Shown here piece by piece: positions 1 through 8,408 of a stretch of 22,739 bases of DNA (the stretch's first letter is position 1; the number at the start of each line of letters is the position of its first letter). Source of the stretch: UCB3 sp964415605 (GTDB lineage: Bacteria > Chloroflexota > Anaerolineae > Epilineales > Epilineaceae); the NCBI GenBank assembly GCA_964415605.1, contig CAYQBA010000068.1:1-22739 (forward strand), in the 5' to 3' direction. A model generated the notes under the pieces. The model worked only from the letters and a program-made list of their open reading frames with translations, was not told the origin of the DNA and searched no databases. The position numbers and the translations under genes were made by a program.

Positions 1-405
1 GCGGCGCTGGCCGGGCGGCCGGCCGCCGGGCGCCTCACGCGGGGCGCCCCCGCCGACCTCGTCGTAATCCGCGCCGACGGCCGGCCGCCGGCGCGGCAGC
101 TCGTCGGCGCGCGGCGCGGCGACCTGCGGCTGGTCATCGCCCGCGGGCGGCCGGTCGTCGCGGACCTCGACCTGGCGGAGATCTTCGTCGTCACGCGGTC
201 CGCCGCGCGGACGTGCCGCCTCGACGGACGGCCCAAGGCCGTGCTCGCCGCCGCCATCGCGCCGATCGAAGCGGCCGGGATCGTCGAGCCGGGCCTGGTC
301 ATCGACCCGAGCGTCTACCCCGACATCGGATCGAACGGCAGCCTGGCCATCGGTCATGCCATCGGCGCCGCGCCAGACGCCGCCGTCGCCGCGTGGGCAC
401 CGTGA
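1..405 (+). CDS. Amidohydrolase-family protein, C-terminal part (cut by window edge)
   Basis: Frame 1 is open from the first base to a TGA at 403-405, giving 134 residues of a protein that begins outside the window. The start carries the pattern that closes the metal-dependent amidohydrolase barrel: a GRLTRGAPADLVVI block, then LRLVIARGRPVVAD about 25 residues later. These form the small beta-sandwich that flanks the catalytic TIM barrel in cyclic-amide and related hydrolases. The metal ligands lie upstream and are not visible, so substrate and true activity cannot be told. The last ~70 residues are an extra tail I do not recognise. The stop overlaps the GTG start of the radical SAM gene (GTGA at 402-405), so the two are probably translated together. 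Confidence 0.65.
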   Translation, partial: AALAGRPAAGRLTRGAPADLVVIRADGRPPARQLVGARRGDLRLVIARGRPVVADLDLAEIFVVTRSAARTCRLDGRPKAVLAAAIAPIEAAGIVEPGLVIDPSVYPDIGSNGSLAIGHAIGAAPDAAVAAWAP

Positions 406-2024
406 ACCGGCAAAGCGATCGCGCCGCGCCGGAGCCGGCTCGCGGCCCCGCGCCGATTGCCCGCCCGTCCCCCGTCCGCCACACGCTCGCCACGCGGCAA
501 GGCCCCGTGGACGTGCTCCTGACGCACAGCCTGTGCATGGCGCTCGACCCGAAGCAGGCGGCCAGGCAGCGGCCGTTCCCGCCGCTCGGAACCCTCTACG
601 CCGCCGAGCACCTCCGGCGCCACGGCTACGCCGTCGCGGTGTTCGACATCACGCTCGCGCCGGGGCCCGCGGCCATCGTGGACGCGCTCGCGCGCCATCC
701 GCCGCGCGCCGTCGCCATCTTCGAGGACAGCTTCAACTTCCTCTCCAAGATGTGCCTGGGCCAGATGCGCCAGGCCGCGCTCCACCTGTTGGGCGTGGCG
801 CGCGACCGCGGGCTACCCGTGCTCGTCGCCGGTTCGGACGCCAGCGACAGCCCGGGCACCTACCTCGCCGCCGGCGCGCGGGCGGTGATCCGCGGCGAGG
901 GCGAGCACGCGCTGCTCGAGGCAGTCGCCGCGCTGCTCGGACCGCCGGGCCGGCCGGCGCGCGCGCGATCCGCAGCCATCGGCGACCGCCTGAGGCTCCC
1001 CGGCGTGGTCACCCGCGCCGACCTTGACGACGGGCCGCTCGCCGCGCCGCGCGAGCCCGAGCGCCAGCCGGACGTGTTCGCGTGGCCCGCGCGCGATCTG
1101 GTGGACATCGAGGCCTACCGGCGCGTGTGGCACGCGGCCCACGGCGCCTTCACGCTGAACATGGTGGCCACGCGCGGCTGCCCGTTCCACTGCAACTGGT
1201 GCGCCAAGCCGATCTGGGGACAGCGCTACGCCATGCGCGCGCCGGAGGATGTGGCCGCCGAGCTGGCCTTGGTGAAGCGGACGATCGCGCCGGACCGCAT
1301 CTGGTTCGCCGACGACATCTTCGGCCTGCGGCTGGAATGGGTCGCGGCGTTCGGCGCGGCCGTCGACGCCCTGGGCGCCCACATCCCATTCCAGATTCAG
1401 AGCCGTGTGGACCTCGTGACCGCCGCGGCGGCCGACGGCCTGGCGCGCGCGGGCTGCGCCGAGGTGTGGCTCGGCGTCGAGAGCGGCTCGCAGCGCATCC
1501 TCGACGCCATGGACAAGGGCATCCGGGCGTCCGACGTGCCCGCGGTGGTCGATCGGCTGCGCCGCCGCGGCATCCGCGCCTGCTTCTTCCTGCAGCTCGG
1601 CTACCCCGGCGAGACGTGGGACGACATCCAGGCCACCATCGACCTCGTGCGCGCCTGCCTCCCCGACGACATCGGGGTCTCGGTCAGCTACCCCCTGCCG
1701 GGCACGCGGTTCCACGCGCGCGTCGCGCCCGAGCTGCGCTCGCGGGCGCATTGGGCCGACAGCAAGGACCTGGCGATGCTCTTTCGGGGCACGTACACGA
1801 CCAAAGTCTATCGGGCGCTGCACCAGGCGCTGCACGCCGACCTGGCGGCGCAGTGGGCGGAGGTGGCGCAAGCGCCCCACGCGCCCGACCTGCGGGCGAT
1901 GGCGACGGCGGCCTGGGCTGCCGTCGCGCGCCTCGAACCGACCGGCCGCGAGCCGGACCCGACGCGGGCGCCGGCGCCGGGGCCGCCCCAGCCGGCGCCC
2001 GACCTGTCGCGGTCGGCCAACTGA
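402..2024 (+). CDS. B12-binding-type radical SAM protein
   Basis: The product is about 540 residues when started at the GTG at 402, which overlaps the upstream stop as GTGA. The same frame is open back to 213, but that stretch lies inside the upstream gene. A GTG at 507 is a second possible start. Residues ~35-180 look like a cobalamin-binding-type Rossmann domain (PPLGTLYAAEHLRRHGY followed by alternating beta/alpha). Residues ~255-470 form the radical SAM barrel: the cluster motif GCPFHCNWC places Cys260, Cys264 and Cys267 in the CxxxCxxC spacing that binds the 4Fe-4S cluster. LGVESGSQRILDAMDKG and SVSYPLPGT are typical of the BchE/HpnJ-like group. Members methylate or rearrange unreactive carbons in lipid, pigment and antibiotic pathways. 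The substrate here is unknown. The last ~50 residues are Pro/Ala-rich and probably disordered. Confidence 0.85.
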   Translation: MNRQSDRAAPEPARGPAPIARPSPVRHTLATRQGPVDVLLTHSLCMALDPKQAARQRPFPPLGTLYAAEHLRRHGYAVAVFDITLAPGPAAIVDALARHPPRAVAIFEDSFNFLSKMCLGQMRQAALHLLGVARDRGLPVLVAGSDASDSPGTYLAAGARAVIRGEGEHALLEAVAALLGPPGRPARARSAAIGDRLRLPGVVTRADLDDGPLAAPREPERQPDVFAWPARDLVDIEAYRRVWHAAHGAFTLNMVATRGCPFHCNWCAKPIWGQRYAMRAPEDVAAELALVKRTIAPDRIWFADDIFGLRLEWVAAFGAAVDALGAHIPFQIQSRVDLVTAAAADGLARAGCAEVWLGVESGSQRILDAMDKGIRASDVPAVVDRLRRRGIRACFFLQLGYPGETWDDIQATIDLVRACLPDDIGVSVSYPLPGTRFHARVAPELRSRAHWADSKDLAMLFRGTYTTKVYRALHQALHADLAAQWAEVAQAPHAPDLRAMATAAWAAVARLEPTGREPDPTRAPAPGPPQPAPDLSRSAN

Positions 2025-2031
2025 CGATCAC

Positions 2032-2052
2032 GCCAGGGCGCGCTGCCCTGGC
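2032..2052. terminator. Perfect hairpin between convergent genes, likely terminator
   Basis: GCCAGGG (2032-2038) and CCCTGGC (2046-2052) form a perfect 7-bp GC-rich stem with a 7-base loop. It lies 8 bases after the radical SAM stop and between two genes that end head-on. There is no T-tract, so it would be an atypical terminator, but position and symmetry suit a two-way terminator in a high-GC genome. Confidence 0.45.
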
Positions 2053-2081
2053 CTGACCCTCCCATCGCGTCGGATCATCCC

Positions 2082-2104
2082 GTCGACCCGACCCTCAGGT
2101 CGAC
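2082..2104 (-). terminator. Hairpin at the 3' end of the yej operon
   Basis: GTCGACC (2082-2088) pairs perfectly with GGTCGAC (2098-2104) across a 9-base loop that includes the yejF stop codon (2095-2097). It could help end or protect the yej transcript. No T-tract follows, so the terminator role is a guess. Confidence 0.3.
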
Positions 2105-3726
2105 ACTGCCGCCTCGTCGACGACCTCGAGGTCGAGCGCCGCCGCCAACAGCGCGCGGGTGTACGGCTCGCGCGGGGCGTCGAAGACCGCGTCGACCGGG
2201 CCTTGCTCGACGATCCGGCCCTGGTGCATTACGACGACGTGGTGCGACAGCGCGCGGATCACCTTGAGGTCGTGGCTAATGAAGAGGTAAGCCAGCCCGT
2301 GCTTGTGCTGCAGATCGCGCAGCAAGTCCAGGATCTGCGCCTGCACCGACATGTCGAGCGCCGAGGTGGGCTCGTCGAGCACGATGAACTTCGGGCGGAG
2401 CACCAGCGCGCGCGCGACGGCGATGCGCTGCCGCTGGCCGCCCGAGAACTCGTGCGGGTAGCGGTCCTGCATCTCGGGCTCGAGCCCGACCTCGTCGAGG
2501 ATGTCGGCGATCAACGACCGCCGAGCCGCCTCGTCCTCGGGCAGCCGCCCGTGCGCGGCCAGGCCCTCGCCGATGATCTGCCCGACCGACATGCGCGGGC
2601 TGAGGCTGCCGTAAGGGTCTTGGAACACGATCTGCATGTCGCTTCGCAATGGGCGCACGTCGCGCGGCGGCAGCGCCAAAAAGTCGCGGCCATCGTAGTA
2701 GACCGCGCCGTCGGTCGCGCGCGTCAGGCGCAGCATGGCCAGGCCGAGCGTGGTCTTGCCCGAGCCGCTCTCGCCGACGACGCCCACCGTCTGGCCCGCC
2801 TGGACGGCCAACCCAACCCCGTCGACGGCCTTGACGTGATCCACCGTTCGCCGGAGCACCCCCGCCCGAATCGGGAACCACACCTTCAGGTCATCGACCC
2901 GCATGACCTCCGCCGCGCCCGGCGCCGCCTCCACCGCGCGCCCCTTGGGCCGGGCATCCAACAGCTTGCGCGTGTAGGCGTGCCGCGGCCGCTCGAAGAT
3001 CTCCCCCGCCGTCCCCGACTCCTTGATCTCCCCCTCGTTCATCACGTACACCCGGTCGCCGATCTTGCGCACCACGTCCAGGTCGTGCGTGATCCACAGC
3101 ACCGCCATCCCCAGCCGCCGCTGCAGGTCCTTGACCAGCCGCAGGATCTGCGCCTGGATCGTCACGTCCACCGCCGTCGTCGGCTCGTCGGCGATGAGCA
3201 GGTCCGGGTCGTTGGCCAGCGCCATCGCGATCATCACCCGCTGCCGCTGCCCGCCGGAGAGCTCGTGCGGGAACGCCCGCAGCCGCTTCTCCGGCTCCGG
3301 CAGCCCCACCAGCGACAGCAGCTCCACCGTCCGCGCCCGCGCGTCGTACGGCAGCAGCCGCTTGTGGAGCACCAGCGTCTCGGTCACCTGCTGCTCGATC
3401 GTGTGCAGCGGGTTCAGCGACGTCATCGGCTCCTGGAACACCATCGCGATCCGGTCCCCCCGGATCGCCCGCATCTCCGCCGCCGGCGCGCCCAGGAGCT
3501 CCCGGCCCCGGAACCGGATGCTGCCGCCCGGGTGCCACGCCTTCGGGTACGGCAACAGCTGCAGGATCGACAGCGCCGACACCGACTTGCCCGAGCCGCT
3601 CTCGCCCACCAGCGCCACCGTCTCGCCGGCGTCGATGTGGAACGACACCCCGCGCACCGCCTCCACCGCCCGCTCCCCGCGCCCGAACGTCACCGCGAGG
3701 TCCACGACGTCCACCAGCCGCGTCAC
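2095..3726 (-). CDS. yejF: Peptide ABC transporter, fused double ATP-binding subunit
   Basis: This 543-residue protein has two complete ATPase domains in one chain and powers peptide import through YejB and YejE at the inner face of the membrane. Domain 1 has Walker A GESGSGKS at 41-48, signature LSGGQ at 156-160, Walker B LLIADE at 176-181 and switch His in WITHD near 214. Domain 2 has Walker A GESGSGKT at 318-325, signature FSGGQ at 427-431, Walker B FIVLDE at 447-452 and FISHD near 485. All catalytic elements are present in both halves. The length fits YejF (about 530). The GTG start at 3726 overlaps the yejE stop as GTGA, which fixes the start. The frame is open far upstream through yejE and yejB, but only because of high GC. 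It is the last gene of the yejABEF operon. Confidence 0.95.
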   Translation of the reverse strand: MTRLVDVVDLAVTFGRGERAVEAVRGVSFHIDAGETVALVGESGSGKSVSALSILQLLPYPKAWHPGGSIRFRGRELLGAPAAEMRAIRGDRIAMVFQEPMTSLNPLHTIEQQVTETLVLHKRLLPYDARARTVELLSLVGLPEPEKRLRAFPHELSGGQRQRVMIAMALANDPDLLIADEPTTAVDVTIQAQILRLVKDLQRRLGMAVLWITHDLDVVRKIGDRVYVMNEGEIKESGTAGEIFERPRHAYTRKLLDARPKGRAVEAAPGAAEVMRVDDLKVWFPIRAGVLRRTVDHVKAVDGVGLAVQAGQTVGVVGESGSGKTTLGLAMLRLTRATDGAVYYDGRDFLALPPRDVRPLRSDMQIVFQDPYGSLSPRMSVGQIIGEGLAAHGRLPEDEAARRSLIADILDEVGLEPEMQDRYPHEFSGGQRQRIAVARALVLRPKFIVLDEPTSALDMSVQAQILDLLRDLQHKHGLAYLFISHDLKVIRALSHHVVVMHQGRIVEQGPVDAVFDAPREPYTRALLAAALDLEVVDEAAVST

Positions 3727-4790
3727 CCGTCCACCGCCTTGAAGGGGTCGAACGCGTCGCGCACCGCCTCGCCCACGAACACCAGGAGCACCAGCATCAC
3801 CGACAGCACCGTGAACGCCGTCAGCCCCAGCCACGGCGCCTGCGGGTTCTCCTTGCCCTGCCCCACCATCTCGCCCAAGGACGGCGAGCCCGGCGGCAGC
3901 CCGAAGCCCAGGAAGTCCAGCGAGGTGAGCAGCGTCACCGCGCCCGTCAGCACGAACGGCAGATACGTGAGCGTCGAGACCATCGCGTTGGGCAGGATGT
4001 GGCGGAACATGATGTGGCGGTCCAGCACCCCCAGCGCCCGCGCCGCGCGCACGTAGTCGAGGTTGCGCACCTTGAGGAACTCGGCCCGGACGATGTACAC
4101 GAACGCCACCCACTCGAAGAGCAGCATGATCCCGAGCAGCCACCACACGTTGGGCTCGACGACGCTGGCCAGGATGATGAGCGTGAACAGGAGCGGGATG
4201 CTCGTCCACACCTCGATGAAGCGCTGCATGACGAGGTCCACCCAGCCGCCGAAGTAGCCCTGGATGGCGCCGGCGGCCACGCCGATGACGGCGCTCAGGG
4301 CCGTCAGCACGAGCGCGAACAGCACCGACATCCGGAACCCGTAGATGGAGCGGGCCAGGACGTCGCGCGCCTGGTCGTCGGTGCCGAGCCAGTTGTCGAA
4401 GGCGGTCGGCGGCGAGGGCGCGCCGACGCCGGGCGGCAGGTCCTTCTTGTACGTGTTGTAGCTGTAGCGGATCGGCGGCCAGAGGATCCACCCGCCGCCT
4501 TCGTCCTCGATCAGGCGCCGGACCTCGGCGCTGCGGTAGTCGGCCTCGGTCTTGAAGATGCCGCCAAACGCCGTCTCGGGGTACGTCGCCGCGATCGGGA
4601 AGTACCACTGGCCCTGGTAGCGGACGACGAGGGGCTTGTCGTTGGCCAGCACCTCGGCGAAGAGCGACACGGCGAACAGGAGGCCGAAGAGCCACAGCGC
4701 CCCATAGCCGCGGCGGTTGGCCTTGAAGTTGTCGATGCGCCGCCGCGTCAGCGGCGAGATCGAGCGGCCGAGAAAGGTGTCGCCCGCCAT
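3723..4790 (-). CDS. yejE: Peptide ABC transporter permease
   Basis: This is a 355-residue inner-membrane permease. Residues ~29-50 form the first membrane helix, followed by a long extracytoplasmic loop (~51-145) that is characteristic of YejE. Five further hydrophobic segments follow from the FGFRMSVLFALVLTALSAV region onward. The conserved cytoplasmic EAA loop that docks on the ATPase is visible in the RAARALGVLDRHIMFRHILP segment near residue 250. The gene is the third in the operon: its ATG at 4790 lies 3 bases after the yejB stop, and its TGA overlaps the GTG start of yejF. It pairs with YejB to form the channel. E. coli and Salmonella relatives import oligopeptides, microcin C and some antimicrobial peptides. 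The native substrate here is inferred only from family. Confidence 0.93.
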   Translation of the reverse strand: MAGDTFLGRSISPLTRRRIDNFKANRRGYGALWLFGLLFAVSLFAEVLANDKPLVVRYQGQWYFPIAATYPETAFGGIFKTEADYRSAEVRRLIEDEGGGWILWPPIRYSYNTYKKDLPPGVGAPSPPTAFDNWLGTDDQARDVLARSIYGFRMSVLFALVLTALSAVIGVAAGAIQGYFGGWVDLVMQRFIEVWTSIPLLFTLIILASVVEPNVWWLLGIMLLFEWVAFVYIVRAEFLKVRNLDYVRAARALGVLDRHIMFRHILPNAMVSTLTYLPFVLTGAVTLLTSLDFLGFGLPPGSPSLGEMVGQGKENPQAPWLGLTAFTVLSVMLVLLVFVGEAVRDAFDPFKAVDG

Positions 4791-4793
4791 CGC

Positions 4794-5906
4794 CTAGGCG
4801 CCCCGCGACTCGAAGTCGATGCGCGGGTCGACCAGCACGTACGTCAGGTCGCTGACGAGGTTGATGACCAGCCCGAGCAGGGTGTAGATGTAGACCGTGC
4901 CGAAGAACACGGGGTAGTCGCGGCGCAGCACGGCCTCGAAGCCCATGAGGCCCAGGCCGTTGATCGAGAAGATGGTCTCGGTCAGGAGCGCCCCGGTGAA
5001 GAAGATGCCGATGAACGCGGCCGGAAGGCCCGAGATCACGATGAGCATGGCGTTGCGGAAGATGTGGCCGTAGAGGATGCGGCGCTCTTCGAGCCCCTTG
5101 GCGCGGGCCGTGATCACGTACTGCTTGTTGATCTCGTCGAGGAAGGCGTTCTTGGTCAGGAGGGTCAGGCTGGCGAACCCGCCGATGACGAGCGTGAGCG
5201 TCGGCAGCGCCAGGTGCCAGAAGTAGTCGAGGATGCGCATCCCCCAGCTCAGCTCCTCCCAGCCCGGCGACGTCAACCCGCGCAAGGGGAAGATCTTGAG
5301 GAAGCTTCCGCCCGCGAAGAGCACGATCAACAGGATCGCGAACAGGAAGCCCGGGATGGCGTACAGCGTGATGATGACCGAGCTGGTGGCGACGTCGAAG
5401 CGCGACCCGTCGCGGACGGCCTTGGCGATGCCGAGCGGGATCGAGACGAGGTAGATGATGAGCGTCGACCACAGCCCCAGCGAGATCGTGACGGGCAGCC
5501 GCTCCGCCATCATCGCCACCACCGTGCGCCCGGTGAAGAAGCTCTTGCCGAAGTCGAAGACGAGGTAGCGCTTCATCATGTCGAGGAAGCGCTCGAGCGG
5601 CGGCTTGTCGAAGCCGTACCGCCGCTCGATCTCGGCGATGAGCTCCGGGCGCAGGCCCTGCGCGCCGCGGTAGCGGCTCTCGGAGCTCGACAGACCGCCG
5701 CCGGCCCCGCCGCGACTGCCGGGGCCGGCGACGTCGCCGGTCGTACCGCCGAGTCGCCCGCCGATGCCCCCTTTGCCCTTGATCTGGGCGATGGTCTGCT
5801 CGACGGGCCCACCCGGCGCGATCTGGACGATGGCGAAGTTGATGACCATGATCCCGACGAGTGTCGGGATCATGAGCAAGAACCGCCGGACGATGTAGGC
5901 ACCCAT
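4794..5906 (-). CDS. yejB: Peptide ABC transporter permease
   Basis: This is a 370-residue permease starting at ATG 5906. Residues 1-30 hold the N-terminal membrane helix with the usual MGAYIVRRFLLMIPTLVGI pattern. Further helices lie near 138-162, 175-200, 228-252, 285-310 and 335-355. The EAA loop (ARAKGLEERRILYGHIFRNA) spans about 267-286. Residues ~43-75, in the first outside loop, are very rich in Gly and Ser. I take this to be longer or more biased than usual, and it may be flexible. The gene follows yejA after 28 bases; that gap contains a weak 5-bp inverted repeat (5914-5918/5924-5928) that might lower expression relative to yejA. No strong ribosome site is visible, so coupling to yejA is likely. 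Confidence 0.94.
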   Translation of the reverse strand: MGAYIVRRFLLMIPTLVGIMVINFAIVQIAPGGPVEQTIAQIKGKGGIGGRLGGTTGDVAGPGSRGGAGGGLSSSESRYRGAQGLRPELIAEIERRYGFDKPPLERFLDMMKRYLVFDFGKSFFTGRTVVAMMAERLPVTISLGLWSTLIIYLVSIPLGIAKAVRDGSRFDVATSSVIITLYAIPGFLFAILLIVLFAGGSFLKIFPLRGLTSPGWEELSWGMRILDYFWHLALPTLTLVIGGFASLTLLTKNAFLDEINKQYVITARAKGLEERRILYGHIFRNAMLIVISGLPAAFIGIFFTGALLTETIFSINGLGLMGFEAVLRRDYPVFFGTVYIYTLLGLVINLVSDLTYVLVDPRIDFESRGA

Positions 5907-5934
5907 GGCACGCGGCCGTCACCCGGCCTGGTCG

Positions 5935-8022
5935 TTACTGGCCGCGGCGCGAGCGCATGAAGAGGTACACCAGGCCCGCGAGAACCACGGCGGCGATGCC
6001 GAGCGTGGTGCCACCGAAGCCGCCGCCCTCGCCTTCCGCCGGGCCGGCTGCGCCGGCGGCCGTATCGGCCGTCGCCTCCGGCGAGGCCTCCGCGGTGGCG
6101 GCCGGCTCCGCCGCGCCCGCCGCGCCTTCTTCGGTGGGCTCGACGAACTCGATCTTCGCCTGGGCGTCGCGGATGGCCTGGGCCTCATCGAGGTTGGCGT
6201 ACCACGCGTCGAAGTCGAGGTAGAGGTCCGGTGTCTTCTCGGGGCGCCGGACGACGTTCCAGTAAGCGACGCGGTAGACCTGGTTGTACCACTGCGGGAC
6301 GATGTAGTAGCCCCACAGAAGCGCGCGATCGAGCGCGCGGGTGGCGGTGACGAGGTCGTCGCGGCTCTTGGCCGTGATCACCGCCTCGACCAACGCGTCG
6401 ACGGCCGGGTCGCAGATGCCGGCGTAGTTGGCGCTGCCGGGCGTCTCGGCGGACTCGCACGTCCAGTAGTTGCGCTGCTCGTTGCCGGGCGAGAGCGATT
6501 GGCCCCAGAGGTGGACGATCATGTCGAAGTCGAAGTCCTCGACCAGCTTCTCGTACTGCGACGGGTCGATGGTGCGCATCGACGCGTCGACGCCGAGCTT
6601 CTTGAGGTTGTCGATGAACGGGCCGGTCGAGCGTTCGAATCCGGGGTTGTCGAGCAGGATCTCGAACTTCATCGGCTCGCCCGCGGCGTTGACGAGCTTG
6701 TTGTCCTGGACGGTCCAGCCGGCCTCTTCGAGCAACGCGACCGCCTGCTTCAGGTTCTCGCGCAGGCCGTCCTCGGTTCCGCCGGTGCTGGGGGCCTGGA
6801 AGGGCGTCTCGAACACCTCGGCCGGCAGGCCGGCGCGGAACGGCTCGAGCAGCGCCAGCTCGGCGCCCTCGGGCAGGCCCGACGAGGCCAGCTCGGAGTT
6901 CGAGAAGTAGCTCTCGCTGCGCTTGTAGGCGTTGTACGTGATGTTCTTGTTCGTCCACTCGAAGTCGAACGCATAGCCGAGCGCTTCGCGCACCTTGCGG
7001 TCCTTGAAGAAGGCGCGCCGCGTGTTGAACACCCAGCCCTGCATGCCGTTGGTGGCGCCGTACGCGATCTCCTCCTTGGTGACGAGACCTTCGTCCAGCG
7101 CGGGGAAGTCATAGCCGGTGGCCCAGCTCTTTGAAGAGCTCTCCTGCCGCCAGTCGTACTCGCCGGCCTTGAACGCCTCGAGCGCAACGTCGCTGTCGCG
7201 ATAGTAGTCGTACTCGATCGAGTCGAAGTTGTACCGCCCGACGTTGATCGGCAGGTCCTTGCCCCAATACTCGGGATCGCGGACCAGGACGAGGCTGTTG
7301 CCCGGATCGATCCGGTCGATCTTGTAGGGGCCGGAGCTGACCGGCACGTCGAGCGACGGGGTCTCGAAGGTCTTGCCTTCCCAGTACGCCTTCTGGAAGA
7401 TCGGGATCTGGCCGCAGATGAGCGGCAGCTCACGGTTGGTCGTGTCGGGCTTGAAGTTGAAGCGGACCGTCCGATCGTCGAGCTTGACCGCCTCGGTGAT
7501 GTCAGCGTAATAGTCCTTGTAGAACGGGTGCCCCTTGGTGGTGAGGGTCTGGAACGAGAAGACGACGTCGTCCGGGGTCACCGGCGTGCCGTCGTGCCAG
7601 CGGGCCTCGGCGCGGAGCGTGTAGGCCACCCAGGTCCGATCCTCGGGCATCTGGATGCTCTCGGCCAGGAGGCCATACTCGCTGAACGGCTCGTCGGAGG
7701 TGCCGGAGGTCAACGTCTCGTAGAAGTGGTCCTCGAGCTCCTCGGCGTAGGTACCCTCGAGGATGTACGGGTTCAAGCTGTCGAAGCTGCCGACGACCGC
7801 CCGCTTGACGTCGCCGCCCTTGGGGGCGTCGGGGTCGACGTAGTCCAGGTGCGTGAAGTCGGGCCCGTACTTCGGCGTGCCGTGCATCGCCACGCCGTGG
7901 ACCTTGGGCACGTCGGCGTCCTGCGCGCGCGCGGCGCCTGCGAGCGCCGCGAACGCCAGGCCGGCGGCGGCCGCGCAGGCCGCCGCCCGGCGGCCGACGA
8001 TGTTGTGCTTGCCGTCCCGCAT
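5935..8022 (-). CDS. yejA: Peptide-binding protein of the Yej transporter, with C-terminal membrane anchor
   Basis: This 695-residue extracellular solute-binding protein (family 5) captures peptides for YejBEF. The start at ATG 8022 is chosen because AGGGAGG (8030-8036) lies 7 bases upstream and the first ~33 residues are a signal peptide ending in AARA. The frame continues to 8175, but that runs into the promoter. YejA hallmarks are the HGTPKYGPDF and DYVDPDAPKGG blocks, SFDSLNPYILEGT, DEPFSEYGLLAES and ARWHDGTPVTPDDVVFSF. The protein is about 90 residues longer than usual. After the binding domain comes an Ala/Glu/Pro/Thr linker, a Gly-rich stretch, one hydrophobic helix and a basic end (RSRRGQ). 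There is no lipobox Cys, so the protein seems tethered by its C-terminus rather than by lipid or left free. First gene of the operon. Confidence 0.93.
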   Translation of the reverse strand: MRDGKHNIVGRRAAACAAAAGLAFAALAGAARAQDADVPKVHGVAMHGTPKYGPDFTHLDYVDPDAPKGGDVKRAVVGSFDSLNPYILEGTYAEELEDHFYETLTSGTSDEPFSEYGLLAESIQMPEDRTWVAYTLRAEARWHDGTPVTPDDVVFSFQTLTTKGHPFYKDYYADITEAVKLDDRTVRFNFKPDTTNRELPLICGQIPIFQKAYWEGKTFETPSLDVPVSSGPYKIDRIDPGNSLVLVRDPEYWGKDLPINVGRYNFDSIEYDYYRDSDVALEAFKAGEYDWRQESSSKSWATGYDFPALDEGLVTKEEIAYGATNGMQGWVFNTRRAFFKDRKVREALGYAFDFEWTNKNITYNAYKRSESYFSNSELASSGLPEGAELALLEPFRAGLPAEVFETPFQAPSTGGTEDGLRENLKQAVALLEEAGWTVQDNKLVNAAGEPMKFEILLDNPGFERSTGPFIDNLKKLGVDASMRTIDPSQYEKLVEDFDFDMIVHLWGQSLSPGNEQRNYWTCESAETPGSANYAGICDPAVDALVEAVITAKSRDDLVTATRALDRALLWGYYIVPQWYNQVYRVAYWNVVRRPEKTPDLYLDFDAWYANLDEAQAIRDAQAKIEFVEPTEEGAAGAAEPAATAEASPEATADTAAGAAGPAEGEGGGFGGTTLGIAAVVLAGLVYLFMRSRRGQ

Positions 8023-8029
8023 CTCTCTG

Positions 8030-8036
8030 CCTCCCT
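8030..8036 (-). promoter_or_regulatory. Ribosome binding site of yejA
   Basis: AGGGAGG on the minus strand, 7 bases before ATG 8022. It decides the start against in-frame upstream codons at 8175, 8076 and 8070. Confidence 0.75.
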
Positions 8037-8170
8037 CGCTCGATGGCGGCGCACCAGGCGCGTGCGCCATGCGCATGCATCCGCTGTATATTCGGGGCGC
8101 GCGTGTCCGCCGGCGACAAGTATGCGGCCGAGGACAGCCGGTGGCAGGCAGCGCTCCCGCTTGCCGGGCG

Positions 8171-8200
8171 ATCATACGGCCGAGGCGGTCGGGTTGTCAA
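8171..8200 (-). promoter_or_regulatory. Near-consensus promoter of the yej operon
   Basis: On the minus strand TTGACA (8200-8195, perfect -35) is followed after 18 bases by TATGAT (8176-8171, 5 of 6). The predicted transcription start is near 8164, giving a leader of about 140 bases before yejA. This is by far the best match to a housekeeping promoter in this gene's upstream region. Confidence 0.7.
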
Positions 8201-8214
8201 GGCCGTCCGTGCGT

Positions 8215-8243
8215 TTGGTCTGTCCATCCCGTCCGACTAGACT
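8215..8243 (+). promoter_or_regulatory. Candidate promoter of the propeller gene
   Basis: TTGGTC (8215-8220), a 17-base spacer, then TAGACT (8238-8243). TATGAT at 8243-8248 is an overlapping alternative -10. The start would be near 8250 and leave a leader of about 158 bases (8251-8408). I see no recognisable riboswitch in that leader. The -10 matches the TAGACT used before the cohesin gene. Confidence 0.5.
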
Positions 8244-8408
8244 ATGATTGAAAGAATTGGCCTTGCCTTCGAGACCCGTGCTGGCAACCCAACGCCCCGC
8301 GCAGAGGCGATCGTGGACGTTTGCGCGACCAGCAAGCCTTGTGCGCCCAGCGCGCGTTCGGCCGCCCTCCACGGGCCGCCAGCCATCAGACGACCAGGAG
8401 ACCACCGG

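Noticed and set aside
2095..5922. One open frame of 1275 codons on the minus strand
   Set aside because: Only the last 543 codons (yejF) look like protein. The rest is Arg/Ala/Pro-rich shadow of yejE and yejB, which are clear in another frame.
5914..5928. Small inverted repeat between yejA and yejB as a terminator
   Set aside because: Stem of 5 bp, no T-tract, and yejB clearly belongs to the operon. At most a weak attenuator.
8244..8408. Earlier ATG (8244) for the propeller gene
   Set aside because: It overlaps the -10 region and would put 55 unrelated residues before the signal peptide. ATG 8409 has AGGAG at 8 bases.
8251..8408. Possible SAM-type riboswitch in the propeller leader (GGCAACCC stretch at ~8283)
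   Set aside because: Only the short GGCAACCC string fits. I cannot build the surrounding stems, and the gene has no link to methionine metabolism.
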